Positions 1 through 5,584 of a stretch of DNA of 6,147 nt are shown in pieces. Source of the stretch: a candidate division WWE3 bacterium (lineage in GTDB: Bacteria; Patescibacteriota; WWE3; UBA101185; UBA10185). Location of the stretch: NCBI GenBank assembly GCA_020427865.1, contig JAGQNX010000023.1, positions 1-6,147 of the forward strand, given 5' to 3'. The translations under genes were made by a program, and so were the position numbers. The notes under the pieces are model-generated. The model did not search any database, was not told the origin of the DNA, and worked only from the letters and a program-made list of their open reading frames with translations. Position 1 is the stretch's first letter. Every line of letters starts with the position of its first letter.

Positions 1-1
1 A

Positions 2-457
2 GTACATGCACTACCCGAGATTACTAAAATCGCCTTTTTATCTAGTAATCCGTTTGATTTTACTAACGATATGATTGATGTTGTAAAAATGCCTAAGATT
101 TCTCCATATTTACACATAGCGGTGCAATCGGGTAACAACGATGTTTTAAAAAGAATGAATCGTCGTCACACTGTCGAAGACTTTATCAGCCTTGCGGATG
201 CTCTTAGAGAAGCTCGCCCCGACCTAGAGCTTGGTACCGATATAATAGTAGGCTTCCCTGGAGAAACACGCGAACAGTTTATGGACACCGTAAAACTTTT
301 TAAACGAGTTAAGTTTAATGTGGCTTATATTTCTATATATTCTCCACGCAAAGGAACTCCTGCAGAAAAGTTTTTTAATGATGATGTTCCTCGCGAAGAA
401 AAAAAGTGGAGACATGCAGAACTTATGCGTGTTTGGAACGAAACAAAAAACGCATAG
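2..457 (+). CDS. miaB: MiaB-type tRNA methylthiotransferase, 3' part (5' end outside window), no TRAM domain
   Basis: The frame is open from base 2 to a TAG stop at 455-457, so the gene began before the window. The visible 151 residues are the C-terminal half of a radical-SAM TIM barrel of the MiaB/RimO/MtaB family: a SSNPFDFT segment, HIAVQSGNNDVLKRMNRRHT, then GTDIIVGFPGETREQF and IYSPRKGTPA. The family adds a methylthio group to tRNA or to a ribosomal protein. MiaB acts on i6A37 of tRNA, and miaA lies one gene away, which favours MiaB over MtaB or RimO. The FeS and radical-SAM cysteines would be upstream and cannot be checked. Oddity: family members normally continue about 60-70 residues into a TRAM RNA-binding domain, but this protein stops right after the barrel (HAELMRVWNETKNA). 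The next gene, on the other strand, ends 13 bases later, and no other frame encodes a TRAM-like stretch. Confidence 0.85.
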   Translation, partial: VHALPEITKIAFLSSNPFDFTNDMIDVVKMPKISPYLHIAVQSGNNDVLKRMNRRHTVEDFISLADALREARPDLELGTDIIVGFPGETREQFMDTVKLFKRVKFNVAYISIYSPRKGTPAEKFFNDDVPREEKKWRHAELMRVWNETKNA

Positions 458-470
458 TTATTTTAAACTT

Positions 471-1139
471 TTAATAAGTTTCGTGATGAAATTTAATATA
501 ACCGTTCTCGATTGTTAAATAATACGCATGTCCAAATTGAATATATCCTGAGTTTAGGTAATGCGCATGTGTTTGTGTAGTAGACGGCGTATGAGTGTGT
601 CCTAATACTATTATTTCGTCTTTATGCAATGTGTTGTTAGCATATTCTATAAACAGCTCTTCAATTCCTTTACTCATTTTGTTGTAGGTTTTAACTCCCC
701 AAAGCCTAATTATTAGTTCATGAACTTTATATGTAAATAACGCGTCGAATTTTAAGGTTCTCATTACTTTAATAAACAGTGGGTTTGTAATAGAGTCTAG
801 TGCTATTAAATGTCCATGCTCCATGAATAATGTTTTATCTTTAATTTTTAGTTCAAGTTTGTTGGTGTTTTTTTTGCAAAAATTTTTTATACCTCTTGTA
901 CACCATTGCATTCTGTCATGATTCCCATGTATATATATTGTTTTATTTTTAAGATACGGAAACAGCAGTTCCCATTTAGAGTTAAGAAACTGTGTGCATG
1001 TACAAGTGTAATTACTCCAAAAATCTCCATTTATAATAACTTGATCATATTTTTGTACTAAACTCTTTAAAAATTCGTATTTCTTGTGGTCAAATTTTGT
1101 TGTTAAATGTATGTCTGAGATAATTACAGTTTTGGGCAT
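471..1139 (-). CDS. Calcineurin-like metallophosphoesterase, 222 aa
   Basis: This is a small, probably cytoplasmic phosphoesterase with a two-metal centre. The full motif set is present in order: SDIHL (D9, H11), NGDFW (G38, D39), GNHD (N73, H74, D75), EHGH (H108, H110) and GHTHTP (H181, H183). These are the metal ligands and the catalytic histidine expected of the family. No signal peptide or membrane helix is seen. The motif order resembles LpxH/YfcE-like single-domain enzymes, but the substrate cannot be read from the sequence; an LpxH role would be surprising where lipopolysaccharide is not expected. The start at 1139 is well supported because the SDIHL strand begins at residue 8, as usual, and a -10 box sits 9 bases upstream. 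It is convergent with miaB (13-base gap) and divergent from miaA (38-base gap), so it splits the miaB-miaA pair on the opposite strand. Confidence 0.88.
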   Translation of the reverse strand: MPKTVIISDIHLTTKFDHKKYEFLKSLVQKYDQVIINGDFWSNYTCTCTQFLNSKWELLFPYLKNKTIYIHGNHDRMQWCTRGIKNFCKKNTNKLELKIKDKTLFMEHGHLIALDSITNPLFIKVMRTLKFDALFTYKVHELIIRLWGVKTYNKMSKGIEELFIEYANNTLHKDEIIVLGHTHTPSTTQTHAHYLNSGYIQFGHAYYLTIENGYIKFHHETY

Positions 1140-1148
1140 AATCCACTT

Positions 1149-1157
1149 ATTAAAGCA
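1149..1157 (-). promoter_or_regulatory. Extended -10 promoter of the metallophosphoesterase gene
   Basis: Read on the minus strand the bases are TGCTTTAAT: a TGn extension followed by TTTAAT (5 of 6 to TATAAT). Nine bases separate it from the ATG at 1139, so transcription should begin at or 1-3 bases before the start codon. No Shine-Dalgarno sequence is present. It overlaps, head to head, the short spacer carrying the miaA promoter. No convincing -35 box is seen. Confidence 0.5.
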
Positions 1158-1161
1158 CTAT

Positions 1162-1170
1162 TGTTATAAT
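1162..1170 (+). promoter_or_regulatory. Extended -10 promoter of miaA, predicted leaderless
   Basis: TGTTATAAT is a perfect extended -10 (TGn plus consensus TATAAT). Exactly 7 bases follow before the miaA ATG at 1178, so the expected +1 falls on or next to the A of the start codon and there is no room for a ribosome binding site. No -35 match is seen at 16-18 bases, which is typical of extended -10 promoters. Confidence 0.65.
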
Positions 1171-1177
1171 AACAGTT

Positions 1178-2092
1178 ATGCATAATGTTTTTGTAGTAGT
1201 AGGTCCAACATCATCTGGAAAAACTTCTTTGGCTTTAAATCTTTGTAAAAAATATGGCGGTTGTATACTTTCTGCGGATTCTCGTCAGGTTTATAAAGGT
1301 TTAGATATTGGTACAGGCAAACAGCCCATAAATTCTACATATAACATTGAAAGGTTTGAGGATAAATGGCTAGTTGATGGTGTTGTCATATGGGGGTACG
1401 ACATTATAGGACAAGAAGATGATTGGACAGGGGATAGCTACGCTAGGTTTGCTCGAAGCAAAATATTAGAAAATTTGGGGACTAATATTTTTTTGGTTGG
1501 AGGTACTGGATTTTATATAGATTTAGTGACTGGGAAAATGCAAACGAGTGGTATTATGCCAAACTCTACGCTTAGAAAAAATTTAGAGGCTACTCCCCTA
1601 CCCAAACTGTTAGAACAGCTTTCGTCGTTAAACCCTAAGGCATTGACAAACCTAGATACCAATAACCCTGCACGAATTATTCGTGCCATCGAAATAGCTA
1701 AAGGTCAAAAAATAAATACAACTCCCCTACCAGATGTTTCTAACATTAACTTTGTACACGTTGGTTTAACTGCGGATAGAGAGTTTTTATACGAACGTGC
1801 CGATAAGTGGGTAGATTATATTTGGGAAAATGGGTTATTGGATGAAGTAAAAAACAATTTAGCATACGCCTCCTTTAAACCTATGCAAGGTCTTATTTAT
1901 AAAACTGTAATTGCCTATTTAAATAACGAATTAGCACAAGAAGCTGCAATACAACGCATAAAATGGGATATGCATGCTTATATTAGACGTCAACAAACTT
2001 GGTTTAAAAAGAATACCGAAATTAAATGGTTTAATATATACGACTCTTCGTTGTTAGCAGATGTTGAATCTTATTTAAACCTGTTACAATAA
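1178..2092 (+). CDS. miaA: tRNA dimethylallyltransferase MiaA, 304 aa
   Basis: MiaA transfers the dimethylallyl group of DMAPP to N6 of A37 in tRNAs reading UNN codons, making i6A, the substrate of MiaB. The P-loop is GPTSSGKT (9-16), followed by ADSRQVYKGLDIGTGK (33-48) with the conserved Asp34. Further motifs are GGTGFY (108-113), NNPARIIRAIEI (162-173) and the C-terminal RQxTWF (271-276) ahead of a final Trp-containing strand. Length matches the usual 300-320 residues. The family's GYKE-like motif reads L-I-Y-K-T here (239-243), a mild departure. The ATG at 1178 places the P-loop eight residues in, as expected, and is preceded by a TATAAT box rather than a ribosome binding site. The following membrane-protein gene starts 5 bases after the stop. 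The pairing with a MiaB gene nearby supports a complete ms2i6A pathway. Confidence 0.95.
   Translation: MHNVFVVVGPTSSGKTSLALNLCKKYGGCILSADSRQVYKGLDIGTGKQPINSTYNIERFEDKWLVDGVVIWGYDIIGQEDDWTGDSYARFARSKILENLGTNIFLVGGTGFYIDLVTGKMQTSGIMPNSTLRKNLEATPLPKLLEQLSSLNPKALTNLDTNNPARIIRAIEIAKGQKINTTPLPDVSNINFVHVGLTADREFLYERADKWVDYIWENGLLDEVKNNLAYASFKPMQGLIYKTVIAYLNNELAQEAAIQRIKWDMHAYIRRQQTWFKKNTEIKWFNIYDSSLLADVESYLNLLQ
2082..2090 (+). promoter_or_regulatory. Extended -10 promoter of the AI-2E family gene, inside the end of miaA
   Basis: TGTTACAAT (TGn plus TACAAT, 5 of 6 to consensus) covers the last codons of miaA and the first base of its stop. Seven bases separate it from the ATG at 2098, the same spacing as at miaA. 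The downstream gene may therefore have its own leaderless transcript in addition to read-through from miaA. The overlap with coding sequence weakens the case slightly, since these bases are also constrained by the miaA C-terminus. Confidence 0.45.
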
Positions 2093-2097
2093 ACTTA

Positions 2098-3102
2098 ATG
2101 GATACTAATTTTGTAATATCAATTAAAACAATTCTATTTGGCTTAGCTTTACTAGCTAGCGGGTATTTAGTTTATATATTATGGCCTGTTTTTGTAATAT
2201 TATTCATCTCTTTTTTGATAGTTTTAGCATTGGAACCTGGGGTTAGATTTTTTACAAAAAATAAAGTTTTAGGTGTAGCTTTTTCTCGACCCTCTGCCGT
2301 AGGTTTAACTTATTCATTAACTATTATTGCTTTTTTACTCCTTATTTCTTTGGGTTTACCTACTGCTGTTTTTAATAGATTGGGTGAAGCCTTTACTACC
2401 TATTCTGCTAAATTTTTGGCTAAAGTTGAAACTATTGATGATGTGTTTACACGTATAACACCCTTCTTATCTAGTAGCGGTGTTACAGGTGTTGCTGGTG
2501 CCATATTATCTACTTTTTCTGGTCTTTTATCTGTACTTGGTGTTGTTGTGTTTTCTTTATATTTATCTTTAGATTGGTTAAATATAAAATCTCGCTTTTT
2601 AGGCTATATTCCAGATTCATATAGAGAAGAAATAAAACATGTAATATCTGAAGTGGAAGCTAGTGTAGGTGGTTGGGTAAAGGGACAGTTTTTGTTAATG
2701 AGTTTTGTGGGGATTATTACATATATTGGTTTACGGATTATTGGTATGCCTTTTTCATTTGAGCTTGCTGTTCTTGCAGGTTTATTTGAAATCGTTCCAG
2801 TAATTGGTCCAATTGTAGCGGGTGTGCTTGCAGTACTTGTTGGGTTTAATGTGTCTCCCTATATGGCAATGTTTGCTGCTATTGTGGCAATTGTTGTACA
2901 GCAGTTAGAAAATAACTTGCTAGTACCAAAAGTTATGGGTAAGGTTTCGGGATTTAGTCCCTTGGCCATTTTACTTGCACTATTAGTTGGTAGTGAACTT
3001 TTTGGTGTAGGTGGTGCCGTATTATCCGTTCCCGTTACTATGATTTTTGCCATAATTGCCAAACATATTCTTAAGCATTCCGGAGAATTTAGTCAGTCTT
3101 AA
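2098..3102 (+). CDS. AI-2E/PerM (UPF0118) family membrane protein, 334 aa
   Basis: This is a polytopic inner-membrane protein of the family that includes TqsA, PerM/YdiK and YtvI. Members are linked to autoinducer-2 export or to ion antiport, but the substrate here is unknown. Predicted helices include about residues 7-28, 30-45, 66-88 and 130-155, then the family's soluble amphipathic stretch (about 158-190), then several helices to about 325. The C-terminal half carries the family hallmarks: EIVPVIGPIVAGVLA, then QQLENNLLVPKVMG (268-280, with E271, N272, N273, P276), SGFSPLAILLALLVG and GVGGAVLSVPV. Length is normal (330-370). The start at 2098 lies 5 bases after the miaA stop, with no Shine-Dalgarno site. 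The gene is convergent with rnpB, whose 3' end falls about 6 bases past its stop. Family assignment is firm; any quorum-sensing role is not implied. Confidence 0.9.
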   Translation: MDTNFVISIKTILFGLALLASGYLVYILWPVFVILFISFLIVLALEPGVRFFTKNKVLGVAFSRPSAVGLTYSLTIIAFLLLISLGLPTAVFNRLGEAFTTYSAKFLAKVETIDDVFTRITPFLSSSGVTGVAGAILSTFSGLLSVLGVVVFSLYLSLDWLNIKSRFLGYIPDSYREEIKHVISEVEASVGGWVKGQFLLMSFVGIITYIGLRIIGMPFSFELAVLAGLFEIVPVIGPIVAGVLAVLVGFNVSPYMAMFAAIVAIVVQQLENNLLVPKVMGKVSGFSPLAILLALLVGSELFGVGGAVLSVPVTMIFAIIAKHILKHSGEFSQS

Positions 3103-3109
3103 ATTTAAG
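3098..3109. repeat. 12-bp perfect palindrome between the AI-2E family gene and rnpB
   Basis: CTTAAATTTAAG is perfectly self-complementary and contains the TAA stop of the membrane-protein gene. It lies at the meeting point of two convergent transcripts, just beyond the rnpB 3' end. It has no loop, no G+C-rich stem and no U-tract, so it does not qualify as a standard intrinsic terminator. A role in ending either transcript is only a possibility. Confidence 0.3.
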
Positions 3110-3455
3110 TAGGAAGAGAATAAGCCAGATTCTGTTGGCCAACTTTTCAAAACGAAAAATTAGCTGTGATCATCTATCTATGCCCCATCTTTACACCTTG
3201 CCGAGCTAGCTAATAGCGGTGAGTTCGTGGGTTGCTACAGGTGGGATTGCCCGTTTCAATCTTTTTTCGTGCGGAAATCCGTTTAGAAAAAAGCTCGTCT
3301 CTGTTGCTCTCAAAAAGTGTCAATTCACTCTCTGTTTCTTTGCGTTTTCACACTAAGAACACCAGCGGTTACCCGTCGGAGATTGCCCTCCGTCCCCTGC
3401 TCTATGTAGTCTGGACTTTCCTCTTGTACAAGTACAAGCGATCACCCTTCTTCCT
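3109..3455 (-). ncRNA. rnpB: RNase P RNA
   Basis: This is the catalytic RNA that removes 5' leaders from pre-tRNAs. Minus-strand landmarks are the 5' conserved block GAGGAAAGUCCAGACU (3423-3408) and the 3' block ACAGAAUCUGGCUUAU (3135-3120). Their P4 partners CCAGA/UCUGG differ from the common CCGGG/CCCGG yet still pair, a compensatory change. Also visible are P1 (AGGAAGA, 3455-3449, with UCUUCCU, 3117-3111), P2 (GUGAUC, 3445-3440, with GAUCAC, 3171-3166), P3 as a six-pair hairpin with a CUUG loop (3438-3423), P8 (3392-3377), a P12-like arm (3293-3261), and a P19-like 11-pair hairpin (3164-3138). AUAGAUAGAUGAUC and GCAAUCCCACC match other conserved cores. At about 347 nt the size is normal. 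Extra hairpins before the GCAACAGAGAC segment recall type B P10.1, so I leave the A/B subtype open. The ends are set by P1 and may be off by a few bases. Confidence 0.93.
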
Positions 3456-3461
3456 ATGTAT

Positions 3462-3470
3462 ATTTTATCA
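3462..3470 (-). promoter_or_regulatory. Extended -10 promoter of rnpB
   Basis: On the minus strand this reads TGATAAAAT (TGn plus TAAAAT, 5 of 6 to consensus). Seven bases (ATACATA) follow before 3454, where the P1 helix of the RNase P RNA begins. The RNA structure thus fixes the +1 independently of any start codon, which makes this the calibrating promoter of the window. No clear -35 box is seen. Confidence 0.65.
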
Positions 3471-3532
3471 CGAATATTACTTATACCTTATAGTTATGCA
3501 TTCATGAGGCTATACTATACGCGTCTAGCCTG

Positions 3533-3541
3533 TGATAAACT
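3533..3541 (+). promoter_or_regulatory. Candidate extended -10 promoter of the mltG-like gene
   Basis: TGATAAACT (TGn plus TAAACT, 4 of 6) ends 6 bases before the ATG at 3548 and resembles the rnpB -10 across the spacer. A second candidate, TATACT at 3511-3516, would give a leader of about 25 bases that still lacks a Shine-Dalgarno site. The 78-base divergent spacer to rnpB (3470-3547) contains nothing else recognisable. Which box is used cannot be decided from sequence alone. Confidence 0.45.
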
Positions 3542-3547
3542 ACATGC

Positions 3548-4630
3548 ATGAATGATCTTGATCCTACAAAATATCACGTTATGTCTCCTGCAGTTAAAAA
3601 AAGGTTAGTAGTTTTAGGAATATTTTTTATCTTAGTTGTTTTACCAACTTTGTTTTACTTTTATTACAGTTTTGCTATAAACAGACCTTCGCAAAATGTA
3701 AAAGACTTTGTGTTCGAAATTAACAGTGGTGAAAGCGCTACAGAAATTGCACAAAATTTGTCAGATAATAACCTTGTAAACTCAGCTGCAGCTTTTAAGC
3801 TTTACATGCTATTGGAGGGCGATGCTTCTAATTTACAAGCAGGTATTTACAATATCCCTGCAGGAACATCTATAGTTGCACTTGCTAATATATTTAGTAT
3901 AGGCAAAAACGATGTTCAAATAACTTTTTTAGAAGGCTGGCGGTTAGAAGAATTTGCACTAGAGGCTGCTACTAAACTAAACAAGGTTGACTATGAAGAA
4001 TTTATAAATTTGGCTCGCCCATATGAAGGTAAATTGTTTCCCGATACCTACTTTGTTAATAAAGAAATTGATGAGGAAGAACTAGTAGAACTGCTCCACG
4101 AAACTTTTAAAACTAAAACCGAGAGTGTTTTAACCGAAGAAGCCTCAAGGCGTTTAGGTTACACACCTGAGCAAATAGTTATCTTAGCATCTATTGTAGA
4201 ACGTGAAGCTTTTGCCAATGAAGAACGCCCCGTAATAGCAGGTATATTATTTGATCGTTTAAAAAGTGGTGAAATTCTTGGTGTAGACGCTACAACACAA
4301 TATGTTGTGGCCACCAAAGAGATTTGCTCCCACTTTGTTACATTTAAAACTGATCGTTGTGTACCAACTATGGCTGAAGCCTCTAGTACTAACTGGTGGC
4401 CTCAAAATATTACAATCTTTGATTTACAAGATGACAATCCATATAACACTCGTGCCGTTGTGGGGCTGCCTCCTACCCCAATATCAAATCCTGGTTTGTC
4501 TGCAATAAATGCTGTCTTAAATCCAGCACAAACAGAATATTTATATTACTTACATGACGCAGATGGTGATATTCATTATGCCGCTACTTTGGATGCTCAT
4601 AATGCAAATGTAGCCCGCTATCTAGATTAG
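3548..4630 (+). CDS. mltG: MltG/YceG-like endolytic murein transglycosylase, 360 aa
   Basis: MltG is a membrane-anchored lytic transglycosylase that cuts nascent glycan strands inside the chain and is thought to set their length. The protein has a short cytoplasmic N-terminus, one membrane helix (about 19-40), a LysM-like region (about 52-118: SGESATEIAQNL and LQAGIYNIPAG), then the YceG catalytic domain. The catalytic glutamate is E218 in LASIVEREA, and further motifs are GVDATTQY (245-252), YNTRAVVGLPPTPISNPGL (299-317) and the C-terminal HYAATLDAHNANV. Between TTQY and YNTR there is an insertion, relative to the E. coli protein, with C260 and C271 and a WWPQNITIFDL stretch. The ATG at 3548 is chosen because the membrane helix follows at the usual distance; an ATG at 3544 is in another frame and closes after three codons. 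The TAG stop overlaps the stop of the opposite-strand neighbour. Confidence 0.92.
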   Translation: MNDLDPTKYHVMSPAVKKRLVVLGIFFILVVLPTLFYFYYSFAINRPSQNVKDFVFEINSGESATEIAQNLSDNNLVNSAAAFKLYMLLEGDASNLQAGIYNIPAGTSIVALANIFSIGKNDVQITFLEGWRLEEFALEAATKLNKVDYEEFINLARPYEGKLFPDTYFVNKEIDEEELVELLHETFKTKTESVLTEEASRRLGYTPEQIVILASIVEREAFANEERPVIAGILFDRLKSGEILGVDATTQYVVATKEICSHFVTFKTDRCVPTMAEASSTNWWPQNITIFDLQDDNPYNTRAVVGLPPTPISNPGLSAINAVLNPAQTEYLYYLHDADGDIHYAATLDAHNANVARYLD

Positions 4631-5031
4631 TTTAGTGCTAATTTGGTTGTATGCTCGATTGCTATTTTTTGTTTTTCTAAAGTTTTATCGTGTATACAAA
4701 ACCCAACGCCTGTTTTGATTGCTAGACAAATTCCTTGTGTAATATCTAAGTTTATAGATTTAGTAAAGTTTTCTATTTGAACACTTACTTTTGTACTCCA
4801 TACTCCTCCCATATGGATTAGTTGTACTGATTCTACTATACCTCCTAGTGCAAGCACTGTTTTTATTAATTGCTCTGTTTCCAGATTTTTATTTTGATCA
4901 AGACATTCCTGTATTTCTTTTGCGGTGTGTTTTGATAAATTTATTGCTATAAAATTTTCATCTATCGTTTTAAAGTAGATAGTATTTTCTGTAGTGTCTA
5001 AATTTACGTAAACAATGCTTAATTGCTTCAT
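4627..5031 (-). CDS. Divergent DUF151 / bifunctional-nuclease-domain-like protein, 134 aa
   Basis: No strong catalytic motif identifies this protein, but its layout follows the DUF151 (BFN) fold. An N-terminal strand pair is followed by TAKEIQECL (36-44), a helix at about 51-63 ending in LALGGIVESVQLI (like the family's LEALGARVERVVI), GGVWSTKVSV (75-84, like DGTFYARLVL), then NLDITQGICLAIKTGVGFCIHDKTL (94-118). The family's usual DARPSDAIALA appears here as D-I-T-Q-G-I-C-L-A, so the R-P-S-D core is lost apart from the leading Asp. Known BFN proteins are small nucleases or stress proteins; activity here is doubtful. It lacks a signal peptide and membrane helices. It is tail to tail with mltG, sharing bases 4628-4629 of the two stop codons, and divergent from the next gene. 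The start is backed by a -35/-10 pair. The family call is by eye and tentative. Confidence 0.6.
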   Translation of the reverse strand: MKQLSIVYVNLDTTENTIYFKTIDENFIAINLSKHTAKEIQECLDQNKNLETEQLIKTVLALGGIVESVQLIHMGGVWSTKVSVQIENFTKSINLDITQGICLAIKTGVGFCIHDKTLEKQKIAIEHTTKLALN

Positions 5032-5037
5032 GTTAGG

Positions 5038-5066
5038 GTTTTACACTAGTACTGTTATTTATGCAA
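5038..5066 (-). promoter_or_regulatory. Candidate promoter of the DUF151-like gene
   Basis: On the minus strand TTGCAT (5066-5061) and TAAAAC (5043-5038) are separated by 17 bases, the ideal spacing, and the -10 ends 6 bases before the ATG at 5031. Both hexamers are imperfect (3 of 6 and 4 of 6), so the call rests on spacing and on agreement with the other promoters of the window. There is no Shine-Dalgarno site before the ATG. Confidence 0.4.
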
Positions 5067-5127
5067 CTTATGTAAATATTCTATTAAAACTAGAATCTGG
5101 GTTGTGCCTCCTGTTAAGAATTTAAGG

Positions 5128-5133
5128 TATAAT
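5128..5133 (+). promoter_or_regulatory. -10 promoter of the OB-fold membrane protein / ftsE unit
   Basis: A perfect TATAAT ends 9 bases before the ATG at 5143. It lacks the TGn extension and a clear -35. It lies downstream of the alternative GTG start at 5104, which argues that translation begins at 5143. The remaining divergent spacer (5067-5127) shows nothing else recognisable. Confidence 0.55.
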
Positions 5134-5142
5134 ATTTATAAT

Positions 5143-5583
5143 ATGGATACCATTCATAAACTGCCCAAAACTCAAAGCACCTCTCACTCTTATCGTGCTT
5201 ATACTTATTTGTTGCTTGCCTTATTTTTTAGTGGTCTTACTTTTGCACTTTTACGTTTTTATATGACCCTTCCTGCAAATACGCTAGATGTTGCCGAAAC
5301 AGGGGATGTTATTGTAAATAAGTCAGTTACAGTAGAAGGGCGTATTGCTTATGTTGACCCTAGAATTTATCCTCAAGATAACGTATCTTTTATCTTGGTC
5401 GATAGTAGTAATAAGCTAATGCATTTATTAAAAGACAGTTCTCGAAGGTTAGAAATATCAGAAGGTCTATGGGCACAAGTTACGGGTAGTATTTCACCTG
5501 CAAAAGATGGTAAAAATGAACTGTTAACTGTAGAGCGTGTGGTATTTAGGTCTTCATCTAGTTCAGGTTCACAAAGTAATTAA
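5143..5583 (+). CDS. One-helix membrane protein with probable OB-fold domain, 146 aa
   Basis: I do not recognise a named family. A short basic N-terminus (K6, K9, R18) leads to one membrane helix (about 20-41), and the remainder is predicted outside the cytoplasm. Residues about 61-135 read as a five-strand beta barrel of OB type: VTVEGRIAYV, VSFILVD, LMHLLKD, LWAQVTGSISPAKDG and LLTVERVVF, the pattern of tRNA-anti-like OB domains in which a VxGxI strand is followed by a second xVTGxI strand. The tail is serine-rich (137-146). A longer form from GTG at 5104 would add 13 residues, but a consensus TATAAT lies inside that extension, so the ATG at 5143 is preferred. Only one base separates its stop from the ftsE start, so the two are almost certainly co-transcribed and possibly translationally coupled. 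A role with FtsEX in envelope or division work is inferred from position only. Confidence 0.75.
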   Translation: MDTIHKLPKTQSTSHSYRAYTYLLLALFFSGLTFALLRFYMTLPANTLDVAETGDVIVNKSVTVEGRIAYVDPRIYPQDNVSFILVDSSNKLMHLLKDSSRRLEISEGLWAQVTGSISPAKDGKNELLTVERVVFRSSSSSGSQSN

Positions 5584-5584
5584 T

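Noticed and set aside
465..481. Inverted repeat AAACTT-TTAAT-AAGTTT between the convergent miaB and phosphoesterase genes, as a terminator
   Set aside because: The stem has six mostly A-T pairs and no U-tract on either strand; in DNA this AT-rich such repeats are expected by chance.
3232..3507. Open reading frame of 91 codons on the plus strand
   Set aside because: It lies almost wholly within the RNase P RNA gene on the other strand, and its translation has no recognisable domain.
3471..3547. Riboswitch or small RNA in the rnpB-mltG spacer
   Set aside because: The spacer is only 78 bases, is taken up by divergent promoters and shows no conserved aptamer-like sequence.
3499..3554. 8-bp inverted repeat CATTCATG / CATGAATG spanning the mltG start codon, as an operator or mRNA hairpin
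   Set aside because: The left arm lies upstream of both candidate transcription starts, so it would not be in the RNA, and 8 bases at a 40-base gap is weak evidence for a protein site.
5104..5142. GTG-initiated 13-residue N-terminal extension of the OB-fold membrane protein
   Set aside because: The best -10 box (5128-5133) lies inside it and the extension has no ribosome binding site; the ATG at 5143 fits the leaderless spacing of the window.
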